A stretch of DNA of 52,529 bases, from assembly GCA_030430165.1 (NCBI GenBank), contig JAUIGL010000044.1, positions 1 to 52,529 on the forward strand. The letters are read 5' to 3'. Below, in pieces: positions 1 to 9,547 of this stretch. The notes under the pieces are model-generated. The model did not search any database and had not been told where the DNA came from. It was given only the letters and a program-made list of their open reading frames with translations. Position numbers and translations under genes: made by a program. This stretch comes from a bacterium (GTDB lineage: Bacteria; Desulfobacterota; Binatia; HRBIN30; CADEER01). Numbering within the stretch: the stretch's first letter is position 1; each line of letters begins with the position of its first letter.

Positions 1-900
1 CGCGCCGGTTCGGGCGACTCGTGCGACCCGGACGAGCAGTGCACCGGAACGCCGGGCGCGACCTGTCCGGCCGATGTAGTGACTTCCGCCGGGACCGACT
101 GTCGTGTCGGCTCGGGCGATGTGTGTGACGCGACCGAGCAGTGCACCGGCGTCGCCGGCGCTACCTGCCCGGCCGACGACGCAGCCAGCAATGCCGGCAA
201 CGTGTGTCGCGTCGGCTCGGGTGACTCATGCGACCCGGACGAGCAGTGCACCGGAACACCGGGTGCGACTTGCCCGGCCGATGTAGTCACCTCCGCTGGA
301 ACGGACTGCCGTGTCGGCTCTGGTGATGTATGCGACGCGACCGAGCAGTGCACCGGCGTAGCCGGCGCGACTTGTCCGGCCGACGACGCGCCGGGCAACG
401 CCGGTAACCTTTGCCGCGCCGGTTCGGGCGACTCTTGTGACCCGGACGAGACTTGTACTGGAACGCCGGGTGCGACCTGCCCGGCCGACGTCGTGACTTC
501 CGCTGGAACCGACTGTCGTGTCGGATCGGGTGATGCCTGTGACGCGACCGAGCAGTGCACCGGTGTCGCCGGCGCGACCTGTCCGGCCGACGACGCGCCG
601 GGCAATGCCGGCAACGTGTGCCGCGCTGGATCGGGCGACTCTTGCGACCCGGACGAGCAGTGCACCGGCACGCCGGGTGCGACCTGCCCGGCCGATGTGG
701 TGACTTCCGCCGGGACCGACTGTCGTGTCGGATCGGGTGATGCCTGTGACGCGACCGAGCAGTGCACCGGCGTCGCCGGCGCGACCTGCCCGGCCGACGA
801 CGCAGCCGGCAACGCCGGCAACGTCTGCCGCGCCGGCTCGGGCGATTCTTGTGACGCCGACGAACAGTGCACCGGCACGCCGGGCGCGACTTGTCCGGCC
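1..900 (+). repeat. Tandem ~207-bp DNA repeats inside the cysteine-rich gene
   Basis: Near-identical copies begin around 76, 283, 490 and 697 (GTxGTGACTTCCGCCGGxAC followed by the same coding pattern). The period of 207 bp equals two protein modules (35+34 residues). Identity decays after about 900. This is a recent higher-order duplication likely to vary in copy number and to be hard to assemble. Confidence 0.75.
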
Positions 901-2994
901 GACGATGCACCGGGTAACGCCGGCAACGTCTGCAACCCGGGAACCGGCGATCTCTGCGACCCCGATGAGACCTGTACAGGAACACCCGGTGCAGCCTGTC
1001 CGGCCGACACCGTTACTTCGGTCGGTACCGTTTGTCGCGCCGGTTCGGGTGACTCTTGTGATGCCGACGAAACCTGTAGCGGCGTCGCCGACGATCCGTG
1101 TCCGGCCGACGACGCGCCGGGCAACGCCGGCAACGTCTGCCGCGCCGGTTCCGGCGATTCCTGCGACGTCGACGAAACCTGCAGCGGCACGCCGGGTGCG
1201 ACCTGCCCGGCCGACGATGCTCCAGGCAACGCCGGCAACGTCTGCAACGCCGGCTCGGGCGACTCGTGCGACCCGGACGAGACCTGCACCGGTACGCCGG
1301 GCGCGGCTTGCCCGAGTGACAACGTCGCGTCTGCCGGCACCGTCTGTCGCGCCGGCTCGGGTGACGTTTGCGATGCCGACGAGACTTGCAGCGGTGTGGC
1401 CGATGATCCGTGTCCGGCCGACGATGCGCCGGGCAACGCCGGGGTCGTCTGCAACCCGGGCAGCGGAGATCTGTGCGATCCGGACGAGACCTGCACCGGT
1501 ACGCCCGGAGCCGCGTGCCCGGCCGACAACGTAGCCGCTGCCGGCACCGTCTGCCGTGCCGACGCTGGCGAGTGCGACGTCGAGGAGACCTGCAGCGGCC
1601 TGGCCGATCAGGCTTGTCCTGCGGACGGCTTCGAGGCGGCCGGTACCAGCTGTACGGACGACGGCAATGTTTGCACCGCCGATGAATGCGACGGGCTCGG
1701 CGCCTGCGCGCATCCCGCCGGCAACGCCGGCACCGAGTGCCGTGCTTCGGTTGGCTCTTGCGACGTGGCGGAGACCTGCGACGGAGCGTCGACGAGCTGT
1801 CCGGGAGACGTGGTCCTGATCGCAGGCACGGTCTGTCGTGCCTCGACGGTCGGCGAAGTCTGTGATGTGGAAGAAACTTGCGACGGTCTCGTCGGTACCT
1901 GCCCGGCCGACGGCGTCGAGCCGGCGGGCACGACGTGCCGCACTGCCGCCGGGGTGTGCGACCTCGTCGAAGAGTGTGACGGTGTCGCCAAGACCTGTCC
2001 GGCGGATGTGAAGGATTCAGTGACGGAGTGTCGCGCGTCGGCCGGGGTCTGCGACCCCGCCGAGACCTGCGACGGTGTGGGCGACGACTGCCCGAGCGAT
2101 GTTCTGGAGCCGGCGACGACCGAGTGCCGCGCTTCGGGCGGAGATTGTGACGCGGCGGAGAACTGCACCGGCGTCGATCCGACGTGTCCGGCGGATATCG
2201 TATCGAGTGCCGGCACGGAATGCCGCGCGGTTGCCGATGCCTGCGACGTTGCCGAGCAGTGTGACGGGGTGAGCGCGGCTTGCCCGGCAGACGGTTTTGC
2301 GTCGGCCGGCACCGAGTGCCGCGCCATCGCCGATATCTGCGACGTTGCCGAGAGCTGTACCGGCCTGTCGGCGGCATGCCCGGCGGATGGCTTTGCTTCT
2401 GCCGGCATCGAGTGTCGCCCGGCGGCCGACGTCTGTGACGTTGCCGAGCAGTGCAGCGGATCGGCCGCGGCATGCCCAGCGGATGCGGTCGAAAGCGCCG
2501 GGACTCTTTGTCGGGCACAGGCCGGGCAGTGCGACGCGGCGGAAACCTGCGACGGAGGCAGCGTCAGCTGTCCCGAAGACGGCGACCAGCCGAACGGAAC
2601 GGTCTGCGACGACGGCCTGGCCGGTACCAGCAACGATCAGTGTCGGCTCGGCAGTTGTGTCGGTGCATTCCCGCTCGACCCGTTCAAGTGCTACCGCGCC
2701 AAGGACCTACGCAATCCGAAGTTTCCCGGGGCGACGGTCCTCGACGTCGAGGACCAGTTCACGAGCCTGGCCACTCTCGACCTCAAGAAGCCGCAACTGC
2801 ACTGTAACCCGACGACGGTCGACGGCAGCTCGATCAACAACCCGAACGATCACCTGGTTTGCTACAAGGTTCGGTCGAAGCGGCTCGATCCGAGACCGGC
2901 GATTGAAATCGCCAACGTGCTCGGGACCGTACAAGTGGAGGCGAAGAAGGCCCAGTACCTCTGCGTGCCTTCGAGCAAGACGGTTCTGCCGTAG
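1..2994 (+). CDS. Cysteine-rich disintegrin-like repeat protein, 5'-truncated by window edge
   Basis: The frame is open from base 1, so the true start lies upstream; 997 residues are visible. Almost all of it is about 25 tandem modules of 34-36 residues, each with four cysteines spaced roughly C-x7-C-x5-C-x7-C and a core resembling CDxxExCxGxxxxCPxD. That core resembles the repeat half of eukaryotic disintegrin/ADAM domains. The first modules are nearly identical and the later ones diverge. The last ~100 residues (from about 2680) form a distinct domain starting FKCYRAKDLRNPKF and ending LCVPSSKTVLP, shared with the protein at 6857-9418. The cysteine content suggests an extracytoplasmic, disulphide-bonded surface or adhesive protein. 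Function is unknown; export is inferred because the N-terminus is not visible. Confidence 0.85.
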   Translation, partial: RAGSGDSCDPDEQCTGTPGATCPADVVTSAGTDCRVGSGDVCDATEQCTGVAGATCPADDAASNAGNVCRVGSGDSCDPDEQCTGTPGATCPADVVTSAGTDCRVGSGDVCDATEQCTGVAGATCPADDAPGNAGNLCRAGSGDSCDPDETCTGTPGATCPADVVTSAGTDCRVGSGDACDATEQCTGVAGATCPADDAPGNAGNVCRAGSGDSCDPDEQCTGTPGATCPADVVTSAGTDCRVGSGDACDATEQCTGVAGATCPADDAAGNAGNVCRAGSGDSCDADEQCTGTPGATCPADDAPGNAGNVCNPGTGDLCDPDETCTGTPGAACPADTVTSVGTVCRAGSGDSCDADETCSGVADDPCPADDAPGNAGNVCRAGSGDSCDVDETCSGTPGATCPADDAPGNAGNVCNAGSGDSCDPDETCTGTPGAACPSDNVASAGTVCRAGSGDVCDADETCSGVADDPCPADDAPGNAGVVCNPGSGDLCDPDETCTGTPGAACPADNVAAAGTVCRADAGECDVEETCSGLADQACPADGFEAAGTSCTDDGNVCTADECDGLGACAHPAGNAGTECRASVGSCDVAETCDGASTSCPGDVVLIAGTVCRASTVGEVCDVEETCDGLVGTCPADGVEPAGTTCRTAAGVCDLVEECDGVAKTCPADVKDSVTECRASAGVCDPAETCDGVGDDCPSDVLEPATTECRASGGDCDAAENCTGVDPTCPADIVSSAGTECRAVADACDVAEQCDGVSAACPADGFASAGTECRAIADICDVAESCTGLSAACPADGFASAGIECRPAADVCDVAEQCSGSAAACPADAVESAGTLCRAQAGQCDAAETCDGGSVSCPEDGDQPNGTVCDDGLAGTSNDQCRLGSCVGAFPLDPFKCYRAKDLRNPKFPGATVLDVEDQFTSLATLDLKKPQLHCNPTTVDGSSINNPNDHLVCYKVRSKRLDPRPAIEIANVLGTVQVEAKKAQYLCVPSSKTVLP

Positions 2995-3029
2995 CAACAC
3001 CGAGGCCCTGCTGGGGAGGACGCCGACGA

Positions 3030-3059
3030 GCAGGGGTGGCGGGAATCCGCCACCCCTGC
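3030..3059 (+). terminator. Strong hairpin after the cysteine-rich gene (no T-tract)
   Basis: A perfect 13-bp stem (3030-3042 with 3047-3059) closes a GAAT loop 35 nt after the stop codon. No run of T follows, so it is a terminator-like or mRNA-stabilising hairpin rather than a classical intrinsic terminator. Confidence 0.45.
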
Positions 3060-3127
3060 GAATCGGCCTCGCAGGGAGTGGCGCCGGAGCGGTCGCCGAT
3101 CGCTTCTTCCGCGGCGGGCACTGCCCG

Positions 3128-3262
3128 AACCCGAACTCCGTCCCCCCTTGCCAAGGGGGGACGTCAGGGGGGTCGACCGGAGGGCCATCGGCCCGAGAAC
3201 AGAAGCTCCTTGCGTCGCGTCCGTCCCTCCCTAGCCCCCTCCTCGGCAAGGAGGCGGATCCG
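3128..3262 (+). repeat. Interspersed ~135-bp repeat, copy A
   Basis: This palindrome-rich block runs from CCCGAACTCCGTCCCCCCTT to GGCAAGGAGGCGGATCCGAG. It matches the reverse complement of 11701-11842 over its whole length with scattered differences, including the shared core GAGAACAGAAGCTCCTTGCG. Its ends hold nested palindromes (CCCCCCTTGCCAAGGGGGG; CCCCTCCTCGGCAAGGAGG). The rest of the 2995-3394 gap shows only the upstream hairpin and no gene. Confidence 0.7.
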
Positions 3263-3394
3263 AGGGCGTTTCCTTCGTCACTGCCGGTGTTGCTCGTCCC
3301 GAGGAGATGCCTGATAGTCCTCGTCGTCGTGCTGGCACTGATTACGCGCCCTCTGTTGCAACCAATCGCCGATCGAGGCGACTAGGATTCGGTC

Positions 3395-6300
3395 ATGAGA
3401 CGCATTGGCGCCATCGTCTTCTCCGGGATTCTGCTCGGGGCGTCGCTCGGTAAGGCGAACGCCGAGGTAGCCGATGCCGCTTGGCAGGAGATGGTTGCCG
3501 CCGAGGAGCTGATCCATGCGCTCGGGCCGGCGTTGGGCGGGCTCGCCCGGTCGCTGGAGCACGGAGCTCTGCCGGATGGCAAGACTCGTTCGCTGTTTGC
3601 CGGCGAAGTGGTGGTGCGCGATCTCGCCGCCGCCGGCCCGGTGCGTCAACTCGGCGAGCGCAAGCTGTGGCGCTTCTCGATCCCTCCATCGGAGAGCGAG
3701 CGGCAGCAGTCGGCTGCGGAGATCTCGCTCTGGACGCGCTTGCTCGCCGACTCGGAGTCGCTTGGCGATGCCAGCTTCAAAGTGGCGCGCGGCCGATTCT
3801 CCGATCCGTTGCGCAGTCGATTCGCAGTCGACCTGGTATTTGCCGCGAAGGCGCGACGGCGCGGAAGGATCGCTTCGTACAGCGGGTCGGTGTCGACCGA
3901 ATGGGCTCAGCAGGATTCGCCCGACGGGACGTCCGGCGAATGGCGGATCGTCTCCTGGCAGAGCGGCGCGCTCGAGGTCGTCGAATCTGCCGGACCCTTC
4001 TTTGAGGAAGCGCTCGACCGGGCCGTGCCGGATCCGCGGACTCGGCGCGAGCTGCGTCGCTCGCGTCACGAAGAGCTGGCGTTGGCCAAGCTTCGCGACC
4101 CCGCGAAGTTTCGCAATCCGCACCGCCACTTCTTCGTCGGCTCGCAGGACCGACACCCGGGAATCGCGGTCGCGGACGTCGATGGCGACTCGATCGACGA
4201 CATTTACGTAATGGCGCGTTGGGGAGCGAACCAGCTGTTGCTGGGGCAAGCGGACGGGACGTTTCGCGAAGCCGCGGGGTCATTTGGGTTGGCGATTGCG
4301 GATCACTCTTCCGCGGCGGTGTTCGCCGACTTCGACAACGACGGGGACGCCGATTTGTTTCTCGGGCGGACGATGGTACCCAGCCTCTACCTCGAGAATC
4401 GCGGCGGCGTGTTCGTCGACCGCTCCGAGACGGCCTTGCCCGGCGGCTTGCCGTCGCTGGTGAGCTCGGTCAATGCGGTCGATGCCGACGGCGATGGCTT
4501 GCTCGACATCTACGTTTCCACCTACGCCGCGCAGATGTTGGTCTTCGACTTGAAGATCTACCAGGCGCAGAACCCCGGAATGGTGTCCCCGCCGCGTCTG
4601 CTCGAAGAGTTTCTGCCCCCCGATCAGGCGGCGCAGTTGAGCCAGCACATCCGCACGCGTGGCGCCCACATCTACATGTCCTTGCCGGGACCGCCGAATG
4701 TGTTGCTGCTCAACAAGGGAGATCACTTCGTCGTCTCGGCCGACGAGTTGATCGCATCGTACCGCAACACCTACCAGGCGACCTGGTCGGACTACGATCG
4801 CGACGGAGATGCCGACGTCTACCTGGCGCACGACTTCGCGCCGAACCAACTCCTCCGCAACGAAGGTGGCGGCCGCTTTGTCGACGTGACCGAGGCGACG
4901 GGTACCGCCGACGTCGGCTTCGGCATGGGAGTTTCGTGGGCCGACTACGATCGCGACGGCAGCCAGGACCTCTACGTGTCCAACATGTACTCCAAGGCCG
5001 GACGTCGGGTGACGTCGTATTTCTCTGAGGTCGACCGGCGCCTGATCAAAATGGCGCGCGGCAATACCTTGTTCCGCAACCGCGGCGACACCTTCGAGCA
5101 GGTCTCCGGTCTCGACGAGGACAGCCTCCACGTGGAGAAGGCCGGATGGTCCTGGGGCGGCCAGTTCGTCGATCTCGACAACGACGCCCACCTCGATATC
5201 TACGTCACCAGCGGCTACTACAGCGCGCCGCGCGAGGTCGCGATCGCCGTCGACACGTGAAGTGACTGGTGGCGCGCGGTCGTGCGCACGGATCCCGGGA
5301 TTCACTTCAGCAGCGACTACCAACCGCGGGGGCTCAACCTGCCCGGACGCCATTTCCAGGATGGCGTTTCGCAGAGCGGTCACGAGCGAAACCATCTGTT
5401 CCTGTCGAGCGGCGGTGCTTTCGACGACGTCAGTGGCGTGTCGGGCTGTGACAGCGTCGCCGATGGGCGCGCCTTTGCGCTGGTCGACTACGATCGAGAC
5501 GGGTGGCAAGACCTCGCCGTGGTCAACGCCAACGCGCCCAAGCTCGAGTTGTTCCACAACCGTATGGCGCGCCTCTCGGAAGCTTCGCCGGGTTTCGTGG
5601 CAGTCCGGTTGGTCGGAGGAAATCGCGGACCCCGGCCGAGCCCGCTCTCCAACCGCGACGCGTACGGAGCGATCGTCGAGGTCGACCTCGGCGACGTGAC
5701 CCTGCTGCGCGAACACCGGGCCGGCGAAGGACTGGCGGCACAGAACGGGTCGACGATGCTGATCGGGATCGGTGACGCGCAACGCGTGCAGGAGCTGCGA
5801 ATCCGCTGGCCGTCGGGCACGGAATCGTCGCTGCAGGGGGTCGACCGCGGGGTCCTGGTGACTGCGTTCGAAGACCCTGGCGCCGACCAACGGTTCGAGA
5901 TCGCTCCGTACCCGCCCGCTGGCGGGCGCGTCGGTCCGACATCGTCCGCGGTTGCCTCCGCGCTGAAGCGGGCAGAGCAGTACTTTGCCGAGCACGTGCG
6001 CAGCGCCGACCCGAGCTGGGTGAGCTTGTTCGGATACATGCGGCGCCACTTCGATTTCGAGGTCATGCTGGCATCGGGCCAGAAGGCGCACACCGTGTCG
6101 GGAGGAACCAGCCGGCCGGAGGTGTTCGAGGTCTTTCGCAGGATCGACGACCCGTCGGCGGCGATCGAGAAGCAGAAGATTGCCGACTTGCCTCACGTCA
6201 TCGATCGCATCACCGCCAGTGCGCTGCACTGCGACCGCATCGATTTGCCGGCCGACTGGCTGGAGATCCTCGGCAAGGCGTCGCGGGTCGGGAACTACGC

Positions 6301-6715
6301 CCTGACCCACGCGACCCTGGCGACCCAGTGGAGCGTCGAGAATGGCTGTATCAGCCGCGAGGCTTCCGCCGGCCTGCGTGGCGAGCAGGTTCGCATGCTG
6401 ACCGAGCTGGTCGACGACCGCGCCGCGCTCGCCGGCGTCGTCGACAGCGACGTCGATTTGTGGATCGAAGCAATGGTCATGCTCTACTACGTTGGAGCCG
6501 CCGACGCGGTCGAGCCGGGCTGGGTGGCCTCGCTGGTGGCCGCGCAACGGGCGGACGGCGGTTGGCCGCGGTCGACCGGATCCTCGCGCTCCGACCCCCA
6601 TCCGTCCGCGCTGGCCCTCTGGGTCCTGCTGGAGCAGACCGGCGATCCGGCCCCCGGACCCTGGTTGCTTCCGGGGGGATCGCGGCCGTCCGCTCAGATC
6701 CCGGGGGAGAGGTAG
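3395..6715 (+). CDS. Secreted FG-GAP/VCBS + ASPIC/UnbV protein with in-frame UGA (candidate selenoprotein)
   Basis: The ATG at 3395 gives a signal peptide (MRRIGAIVFSG...ANA). Six Asp-rich VCBS/FG-GAP Ca-binding repeats follow at about residues 258-610 (for example FADFDNDGDADLF and YDRDGDADVYL). The frame then meets one UGA at 5258-5260 (codon 622) and continues without a frameshift into SDWWRAVV and another YDRDGWQDL repeat. An ASPIC/UnbV domain (about 750-840; YGAIVEVDLG...RIRWPSGTE) is next. The C-terminal ~250 residues end in an alpha-toroid-like segment (QRADGGWPRS). Read through, the product is 1106 residues; termination would leave 621. Homology is continuous across the stop and a SECIS-like hairpin follows it, so UGA may encode selenocysteine. 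A recent nonsense mutation is the alternative. Likely an extracytoplasmic binding or scaffold protein; no catalytic role is evident. Confidence 0.75.
5258..5291 (+). promoter_or_regulatory. UGA codon followed by SECIS-like stem-loop
   Basis: After the UGA (5258-5260), 17 nt separate it from an apical GGUC loop (5278-5281). The loop is closed by a 6-bp stem, GCGCGC (5272-5277) with GUGCGC (5282-5287), which includes one G-U pair. Two further pairs are possible after a bulged A. Bacterial SECIS elements have a stem-loop just downstream of UGA with G in the first loop positions; E. coli fdhF has GGUCU 18 nt after its UGA. The geometry matches, but GC-rich DNA forms short stems easily. Confidence 0.45.
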
Positions 6716-6856
6716 AGTTCTTCAATTAAATCAGGCGGTTGTGGTTGTCCCGACCGGTACGAATAGTTCTTGCAAGCGCCTCTCCGGGTCTGTTAGCTTC
6801 AGGCCTCCGCACCGTCGAACGCACTGGAGCCGGACGGGGGTACCGAAGGGGGTTTG

Positions 6857-9418
6857 ATGAAGCTCGAGGGGACACACCTACTAGCCGCGCTGGTTGCGGC
6901 CTTGCTGGCTTCGGCCGCGCCATCCGGCGCCGCCACCATCTCGATCGACAGCATCACCAACAACAGCACCTGCGTCACCGCCAACTCGAACAACGGCAAC
7001 GACGACGAGGACCCATACAATCCCTCGGCGGCCGCTTGTCACGAAGGTACCGGCGGTGCCGACGGCAACTTCATGCGCCTGGCCAACAGCGGAGCGGTCG
7101 GCGCCACCGCCAGCCCGGGAAGCCCCGGCTCGATCGATTTCGACATCGATACCGCGGTAGCGGTCGACGCCGCCCTGCAGTTCGGCGGCGACGAGTTCGA
7201 GCGCGGCAAGATTCGTTACACCCTCGACATCGGCATCAACGCCCTCGTGGTCGAGAACTGGTCGGTCGATCTCGACCAGGAAGTCCTCGGTCTCTTCGGC
7301 TTCGCCGGCGACGGATCGGCGACGGCGGTCGGCACCCAGAACAACGGCGAGACCGACATCTCGACGATCGACGTCGACGTCAACGCCAGTGACTTCAGCT
7401 TCAGCGCGTCGCCCAGCTCGGCGGCCGACAATCCCGCGAACAACTCCGAGAGCTCGTTTCCCTTCTCCGGTTCGCGCAGCGACTCGGGAGTGATCAGCGG
7501 CTCGGGGAACGCCAATTTCACCGTGACCATTGCCTTCGACATCGATGCGTTTTCGAACTCGGGTTGCTCGGGCTTCATTTGCAGCAGCGCCTCGGGTGGT
7601 GAGGACGCCGCCGTGTTGATGGGGATCGACAACATCGACGCCGGTGGTGGCGGTACGGTCGACGGCATTCGCGCCGACAACTACAGCGAGTGGGGCCGTT
7701 CGGTTGGTCCGGACGGATACAACAGCACCCTCACCCTCAATGTCACCACCGATTGCGGTAACAGTGTGGTCGACGCGGGCGAGGGTTGTGACGAAGGCGC
7801 CCTCAATGGCCAGCCCGGCTCGTGTTGCAGCATCATTTGTCAGATCCAAGTGGCCGGCGAAGTGTGCCGCGCCCAGGCGGATATCTGCGACGTCGAAGAA
7901 ATCTGCGACGGCGTGTCGCCGAGCTGTCCGGCCGACGTATTCGAGCCGGCGACAGTCGTCTGTCGCGCCGGCTCGACCGGCGATCTCTGCGACATCGACG
8001 AGTTCTGCGACGGCGTGTCGGCGAACTGTCCGGCGGATCAGATCCAGCCCGCGGGCGCCGTATGTCGCGCAGCCGTGGGAACCTGCGACGTCGCCGAAGT
8101 TTGCGACGGCGTCGGCGTGACCTGCCCGGGCGACACGGTCGAGTCCGCCGGCACGGTGTGTCGGCCGATCGCTGGCGTATGCGACGTCGGTGAGACCTGT
8201 GACGGAGTCTCAGGTGTCTGTCCGAGCGACGGTTTCGTCACCGGCGGTGTATGCCGCAGCGCGGCTGGTGTGTGTGACGTCGCCGAGAGCTGCAACGGTT
8301 CCGGAGCGGACTGCCCGGCCGATGCAGTCGAGCCGTCGACGACGGTGTGTCGCGCCTCGACCGACGTGTGTGATGCGCCGGAGACATGTGACGGTGCGGG
8401 CGTGGATTGTCCGGCCGACGAAGCCGAGGCGGCGGGTGTGGTTTGCCGCACCGCGGCAGGCATCTGCGATGTCGAAGAAACGTGCGATGGCGTCGGTTTG
8501 GCGTGCCCGACCGACGAATTCGAGCCGGCCACCGTGGTGTGCCGTGCCGCTTCGAGCGGAGACCTCTGCGACGTCGACGAATTCTGCGACGGTTCGACCG
8601 CGAACTGTCCGGCCGACGCGGTCGAGCCGGCGGGGACCGAGTGTCGCGCCGCCGCCGGCGATTGCGACGTCGCCGAGGAGTGCGACGGAATCGCCACGAC
8701 CTGTCCGGCGGACGCGGTCGTGTCGGCGGGTACGGAATGCCGCGCTGCCGCGGGTGTCTGCGACGTCGCCGAGCAGTGCGACGGTGCTACCGCGGACTGT
8801 CCGACGGATGATTTCGCCACCGGCGGCGTGTGTCGTTCGGCGGCTGATGTCTGCGACGTGGCCGAGAGCTGTGACGGGTCGGGACCGGATTGCCCGGTCG
8901 ACGCGTTCGATTCCGGGACGATCTGCCGAGCGTCGACGGGCGACTGCGACGTCGAGGATGCCTGCGACGGTGCGTCGGCGGCCTGTCCGGCCGACGAGAT
9001 CGAACCCGACGGAACGACCTGCGACGATGGCGTGTCCGGCACGATTCTCGACCAGTGTACCGCCGGGGTTTGTTCGGGGACGCCGCTGGCCGGCAACCTC
9101 GACGCCTTCAAGTGCTACAAGGCGCGTGACCTCAAGAATCCGAAGTTCGAGAAGCAGACCGTCGCTACCCTGGACGATCAATTCCAGAACGAGGCGGGCG
9201 CGCTCCTCAAGAAGCCGTTCCTGCACTGCAACCCGACGGATGTAGAGGGGGCGGGCATCTTCAACGCCGACGATCACCTGGTTTGCTACAAGGTGAAGGC
9301 GCAGAAGCTGTCGCCGCGACCGAACATCGAGGTGACCGACGCCTTCGGCTCGGTCCAGCTCGAGGTCAAGAAGTCCTTCGTGCTCTGCGTGCCATCGTCG
9401 AAGACGGTGCTTCCCTAA
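6857..9418 (+). CDS. Secreted cysteine-rich disintegrin-like repeat protein
   Basis: The protein is 853 residues. I chose ATG 6857 because AAGGGGG lies just upstream; an in-frame TTG at 6854 is less likely. A signal peptide (MKLEGTHLLAALVAALLASAAPSGA) precedes a ~280-residue beta-rich, Asn/Ser/Gly-rich domain of unknown fold. A short Myxococcus-type Cys motif follows (CGNSVVDAGEGCDEG...SCC). About 15 disintegrin-like modules (CDVxExCDGxxxxCPxD) come next. The ~100-residue C-terminal domain FKCYKARDLKNPKFEKQ...VPSSKTVLP is shared with the gene ending at 2994, so the two are paralogs with different N-terminal regions. Probably a surface or secreted adhesive protein. Codon use matches its neighbours. 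Confidence 0.85.
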   Translation: MKLEGTHLLAALVAALLASAAPSGAATISIDSITNNSTCVTANSNNGNDDEDPYNPSAAACHEGTGGADGNFMRLANSGAVGATASPGSPGSIDFDIDTAVAVDAALQFGGDEFERGKIRYTLDIGINALVVENWSVDLDQEVLGLFGFAGDGSATAVGTQNNGETDISTIDVDVNASDFSFSASPSSAADNPANNSESSFPFSGSRSDSGVISGSGNANFTVTIAFDIDAFSNSGCSGFICSSASGGEDAAVLMGIDNIDAGGGGTVDGIRADNYSEWGRSVGPDGYNSTLTLNVTTDCGNSVVDAGEGCDEGALNGQPGSCCSIICQIQVAGEVCRAQADICDVEEICDGVSPSCPADVFEPATVVCRAGSTGDLCDIDEFCDGVSANCPADQIQPAGAVCRAAVGTCDVAEVCDGVGVTCPGDTVESAGTVCRPIAGVCDVGETCDGVSGVCPSDGFVTGGVCRSAAGVCDVAESCNGSGADCPADAVEPSTTVCRASTDVCDAPETCDGAGVDCPADEAEAAGVVCRTAAGICDVEETCDGVGLACPTDEFEPATVVCRAASSGDLCDVDEFCDGSTANCPADAVEPAGTECRAAAGDCDVAEECDGIATTCPADAVVSAGTECRAAAGVCDVAEQCDGATADCPTDDFATGGVCRSAADVCDVAESCDGSGPDCPVDAFDSGTICRASTGDCDVEDACDGASAACPADEIEPDGTTCDDGVSGTILDQCTAGVCSGTPLAGNLDAFKCYKARDLKNPKFEKQTVATLDDQFQNEAGALLKKPFLHCNPTDVEGAGIFNADDHLVCYKVKAQKLSPRPNIEVTDAFGSVQLEVKKSFVLCVPSSKTVLP

Positions 9419-9442
9419 GGGACACCGGTCTTCCACCGACCA

Positions 9443-9478
9443 GGCCCGCCTGCATCGCTGCAGGCGGGCCTTTTTTTT
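9443..9478 (+). terminator. Rho-independent terminator
   Basis: A perfect 12-bp stem, GGCCCGCCTGCA/TGCAGGCGGGCC, with a TCGC loop is followed directly by eight T. It lies 24 nt after the stop of the cysteine-rich gene and is the clearest intrinsic terminator in the window. Confidence 0.93.
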
Positions 9479-9547
9479 CCAATCCTGACGGCGAGCGGCG
9501 TAGGGATTTGCCGCTGCGACCCGATCCACTATTAGCTGTTCGAGAGC

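Noticed and set aside
226..1713. 495-codon minus-strand frame over the cysteine-rich repeats
   Set aside because: Its apparent repeats (VGRTGRA-like) simply mirror the tandem DNA repeats of the plus-strand gene.
5258..5282. Considered as a frameshift or two separate genes
   Set aside because: The frame is identical on both sides of the UGA, the second part has no ribosome-binding site or plausible start before conserved sequence, and family homology is continuous. A readthrough or nonsense codon is the simpler reading.
4280..6601. 773-codon minus-strand open frame
   Set aside because: It is the shadow of the FG-GAP/ASPIC gene. VCBS and ASPIC motifs are on the plus strand. Notably it spans the UGA region, but it has no recognisable domain.
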